From Alphaproteobacteria bacterium (GTDB lineage: Bacteria > Pseudomonadota > Alphaproteobacteria > Micavibrionales > Micavibrionaceae): a stretch of 64,000 nt of DNA. Positions 61,581-64,000 of the stretch are shown here, piece by piece. Position numbers and translations under genes: made by a program. The stretch covers positions 186,001 to 250,000 of the forward strand of contig NZDE01000010.1 in assembly GCA_002690045.1 (NCBI GenBank). The letters are read 5' to 3'. Under the pieces are notes generated by a model, which made no database searches, was not told where the DNA came from, and saw nothing but the letters and a program-made list of their open reading frames with translations. How positions within the stretch are numbered: the stretch's first letter is position 1; every line of letters starts with the position of its first letter.

Positions 61581-61610
61581 AGCGCCCGTCATTGCGATGG
61601 GCGTTTTTTA
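61581..61610. terminator. Terminator after aspS
   Basis: Stem AGCGCCCGTC (61581-61590) / GATGGGCGTT (61596-61605, with wobble pairs) and a 5-nt loop, then T6. It overlaps the stop of the convergent exported-protein gene and may work for both. Confidence 0.8.
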
Positions 61611-62768
61611 TTTCTGATTAAACGTTACATAGGCGGCATCTACATATTGATTAACTGCGTCGACTATTGGTTTATATTGGGTGGGTTCATTTGGTAAGTT
61701 TTCCAATGATATGGCAATGTTTGCGCCCCAAACCCATTTTGTGCTGCATATCGTGCCTGCGGGCGCGCCTGTGCATTCAAATGCAAATATATTGCCTGCG
61801 CGTGTTTTATATTGGTCTTTTGGCAACAATACGAAGGGCTTAACCATTTCGACTGGACGTTCGCGGCTTTTTTCAATTTTATAGAAATCGTCACTTGCTT
61901 GTAAAGATGTCTTTCGTGTCAGGTTTTTCATTGCGGCTGGTGAAAAGCTGTCTTTCTTATGTTCAGTTAAATACAGATATGTGTCATTTGTAGAGTTAAT
62001 AAATTCTTCGGATGTAGACAGGCTAGGGTTTAGTATTTTTACAGTTATGCCATTTGTTATAGACGGATCAAGCGTAGGGGTTATTGCCTTTAGGTTAAGC
62101 TCAATATGGCTGAAACGGAAGATATCGCGATCTAGCTTTGCGCAGGTCTTTTTCAAGAAGTCTTGATAGGGGAAGCTTAGTTCGCCATAGGGGCTGCTCG
62201 CGTCTTTAAATGTCTTGATGGCGTTTACTTTGAATGTGAAACCATATTTCCCTGTTGTTAAATATATATTGTTAAGTGCATTTTTATTTACGCAGATATC
62301 CTTGCTGTAAATATATGGGAATTTTTGCCCACCAAGTTCGTAGTAAAGTGTTTCATTACTTTTAGACATATTGTCTTCTGCTCGAATAAGTGCGCATTGC
62401 GAGGTGATAATTTTATCTAAATTCTGTTCTGCAATAGGGTGGCCTTCAGGACTGTTCACAATAGATGAAAGGTTGCGTTGAAATGGGATGATTTCTTCTC
62501 TGCTGAAGTGGCATATGTTTTCAGTCTTATCGGTATACCTTATTATGTATGTGCATTCCCCTTTCGTGTTGACACCACGTATGTGATGAATAATATTTTT
62601 GGAGCTGTACTTGTCTTTTTGTTTACATTTAAATGCGCTGCATAGTGTTAATTTATTTACTAAGCGGTCATCGCAATATGGAATGTGTTGCGCTTTTGCG
62701 GTTTTGATATAAGACGCATGAGTAAAAAGGGTGAAAGCTAAAAACGGTAATAATATTAAACGTATCAT
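61608..62768 (-). CDS. Exported protein of unknown function
   Basis: A 386-residue secreted protein with a signal peptide (residues 1-26, cleavage after AKAQ region) and about ten Cys residues, including pairs near YCDDRL, TLCSAFKCKQ and ECTGAPAGTICSTKW, which suggests disulfide bonds. It is largely beta-like and not recognised. No obvious operon partner; divergent from the diguanylate cyclase gene. Confidence 0.65.
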   Translation of the reverse strand: MIRLILLPFLAFTLFTHASYIKTAKAQHIPYCDDRLVNKLTLCSAFKCKQKDKYSSKNIIHHIRGVNTKGECTYIIRYTDKTENICHFSREEIIPFQRNLSSIVNSPEGHPIAEQNLDKIITSQCALIRAEDNMSKSNETLYYELGGQKFPYIYSKDICVNKNALNNIYLTTGKYGFTFKVNAIKTFKDASSPYGELSFPYQDFLKKTCAKLDRDIFRFSHIELNLKAITPTLDPSITNGITVKILNPSLSTSEEFINSTNDTYLYLTEHKKDSFSPAAMKNLTRKTSLQASDDFYKIEKSRERPVEMVKPFVLLPKDQYKTRAGNIFAFECTGAPAGTICSTKWVWGANIAISLENLPNEPTQYKPIVDAVNQYVDAAYVTFNQK

Positions 62769-62979
62769 GTTTTTTTGTGTTCAGTGTTGTTTCATCATAT
62801 ATTAGGATCTACTTACTAGTAAATTTATATCATGTATAAAATAAATGTTTAGTTAATATACTTGATCTATCTCCGCGTGTGGACTTTTTATGAAACTGTA
62901 ATTTCTTTATACTTAATTATGTTGTAAAGTTCATTGTCTTATATTTGTTTAATTCAATTCCAACTGTCTGTGTTTTTCT

Positions 62980-64000
62980 ATGTCTATTATTGCGTCTTTA
63001 TATGACCCCAAGAACCCTAGTAAGTCTTTAACTATGGCCTACATTATGGCGCTTTCGATCATTGCGCTGCTTACGCTTATGGGGCATTTCACAACATTTT
63101 ATATCATGAAAAAACAGGCAGAAAGTACGGATTTCACGTATCACCTAAGTCGGGCGCGTGGACTGGTTCAGCGTATTCCATACCATATCGAGAATTTTGC
63201 AAATCATTTAAATGAAATTGACCAAGAAGTTTTAAAGCAATCTGTCGTTGAGTTGAAAGTTTCACACAATTTCATTACATCACAGATTAAAGCGTCTCCT
63301 GATCTTAGCCCTAGCTTGAATAATATGTATTATTATTCAAGCTTCCGTATTGATGATAATATGCGATATTATTTTGATGTTATTAAGAAATGTATAGATC
63401 AAGATATTTACGGTGGTGAGCCATCTAAAACATGCTATATCGCAGTTGAAATTCTCAATAAGGGCGTTGTGACTTCTATTGTAAGCGGTTTAGATGTCGC
63501 GCTTGAGGGGTACCGGTTAGAAACAGTTAATAAAATTAAGTTCTATCATATGATACAAATCATCGCGACCTTCATTATATTGGTTGTGTTGTTGATGGAA
63601 GCCTTGTTTATCTTCAGGCCGTTGATTAGAAAAAACGCGCATTTTTTGAAAATGATGACGCGTCAGGCGATGGAAGACCCGTTAACGAAGTTGATGAATC
63701 GCCGCGCATTCACAAAATCGTTTACGGCGCATCTTAAGCGTAAGGGGCATGAGGGCAGCAATGTCGCTGTGGCTTTGATGGATTTAGATAAGTTTAAAAG
63801 CGTTAATGACACATATGGTCATGATGTAGGGGATGCTGTGTTGGTGCATTTCTCAAAGGCATTGCGCAAATGTTTACGCACTAACGACATTATTGGCCGT
63901 ATTGGCGGCGAAGAATTTGCCGTAGTACTGCGCAGTGATGAAGGAGATTCTGCGGAAAATGCGCATAAGACCTTTGAGCGTTTGCGTGAGTTTGTGGAGC
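62980..64000 (+). CDS. Membrane-anchored diguanylate cyclase (partial, cut by window end)
   Basis: The first 340 codons of a gene running off the end. Transmembrane helices at about 19-43 and 190-213 flank a periplasmic sensor of about 145 residues without a recognised motif. The GGDEF domain starts near residue 228: MDLDKFKSVNDTYGHDVGD for metal and substrate binding, and GGEEF (309-313) as the active-site signature. An RxxD inhibitory site (R300-D303) sits five residues before it. It should make cyclic di-GMP. The full length and any EAL domain are unknown. Confidence 0.88.
   Translation, partial: MSIIASLYDPKNPSKSLTMAYIMALSIIALLTLMGHFTTFYIMKKQAESTDFTYHLSRARGLVQRIPYHIENFANHLNEIDQEVLKQSVVELKVSHNFITSQIKASPDLSPSLNNMYYYSSFRIDDNMRYYFDVIKKCIDQDIYGGEPSKTCYIAVEILNKGVVTSIVSGLDVALEGYRLETVNKIKFYHMIQIIATFIILVVLLMEALFIFRPLIRKNAHFLKMMTRQAMEDPLTKLMNRRAFTKSFTAHLKRKGHEGSNVAVALMDLDKFKSVNDTYGHDVGDAVLVHFSKALRKCLRTNDIIGRIGGEEFAVVLRSDEGDSAENAHKTFERLREFVE

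Noticed and set aside
1-64000. CRISPR arrays, rRNA, tRNA, insertion sequences, prophage
   Set aside because: No repeat-spacer pattern, no tRNA cloverleaf, no transposase or integrase frames and no target-site duplications were seen on reading the window.

Overview
The window reads as chromosomal DNA of a free-living Gram-negative bacterium, most likely an alphaproteobacterium. Pointers to that class are the Cpa-type Tad pilus genes (cpaA-F with split tadE/tadG genes), a cyoE/ctaB gene followed by a coxF-like small ORF, SapC, LpoA/YraN/DolP-type envelope genes, and two sites shaped like CtrA boxes. Base composition is modest by eye (mid-40s % GC) and even across the window. I see no rRNA, tRNA, CRISPR array, insertion sequence or prophage. 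Genes are tightly packed, often with 1-14 bp overlaps, and most transcription units end in a GC-rich hairpin with a T tract. No gap without a gene exceeds 300 bp.

Layout. 0-3.2 kb: tail of an ALDH7-type aldehyde dehydrogenase, a TetR regulator, a tandem periplasmic-binding protein and cysQ. 3.3-13.9 kb: a minus-strand Tad/Flp pilus locus (ugd, cpaA, cpaB, cpaC, cpaD, cpaE/tadZ, cpaF/tadA, tadB, tadC, then flp). 14-22 kb: SapC, an HTH-coiled-coil protein, secreted unknowns, a hybrid signalling protein with a degenerate kinase core, ctaB-coxF and a GH63 hydrolase. 21.8-25.1 kb: oxidative-stress genes msrB, gloA, ahpD and ahpC, with oxyR divergent from ahpC. 25-30 kb: small unknowns, a metal-associated outer-membrane barrel with a DUF2946-like partner, and an ATP-grasp ligase. 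30-39 kb: envelope and housekeeping genes (ftsH, tilS, cpoB, pal, SirB1, dolP-like, yraN, rsmI, lpoA-like). 39.2-44.6 kb: a second Tad block (tadG and two TadE-like genes) on the same strand as a membrane protein and a large pseudokinase. 44.7-51.2 kb: glmM, a ClpA-type unfoldase, purA and a fatty acid hydroxylase. 51.2-57 kb: small envelope genes, then a GDP-mannose/GDP-fucose cluster (gmd, fcl, a short manC-like gene), a citrulline/arginine-modifying hydrolase homologue and a ROK kinase. 57-64 kb: HAD phosphatase, rnd, aspS, a secreted unknown and the start of a diguanylate cyclase cut by the window end.

How it fits together. The two Tad blocks, 27 kb apart, together encode most of a Tad secretion machine: prepilin, prepilin peptidase, secretin, ATPase, inner-membrane platform and minor pilins. 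The ugd gene, the sugar-nucleotide genes and the diguanylate cyclase suggest a surface-attachment and polysaccharide lifestyle. The least described part is the pseudokinase plus three-helix membrane protein upstream of tadE/tadG. Other notable points are a four-element, 11-bp-periodic OxyR operator between ahpC and oxyR, two CtrA-like boxes (flp leader and an unknown 105-residue gene), a structured intergenic segment between tilS and ftsH, and two short genes that a length cut-off would miss (coxF and a 46-residue lipoprotein).
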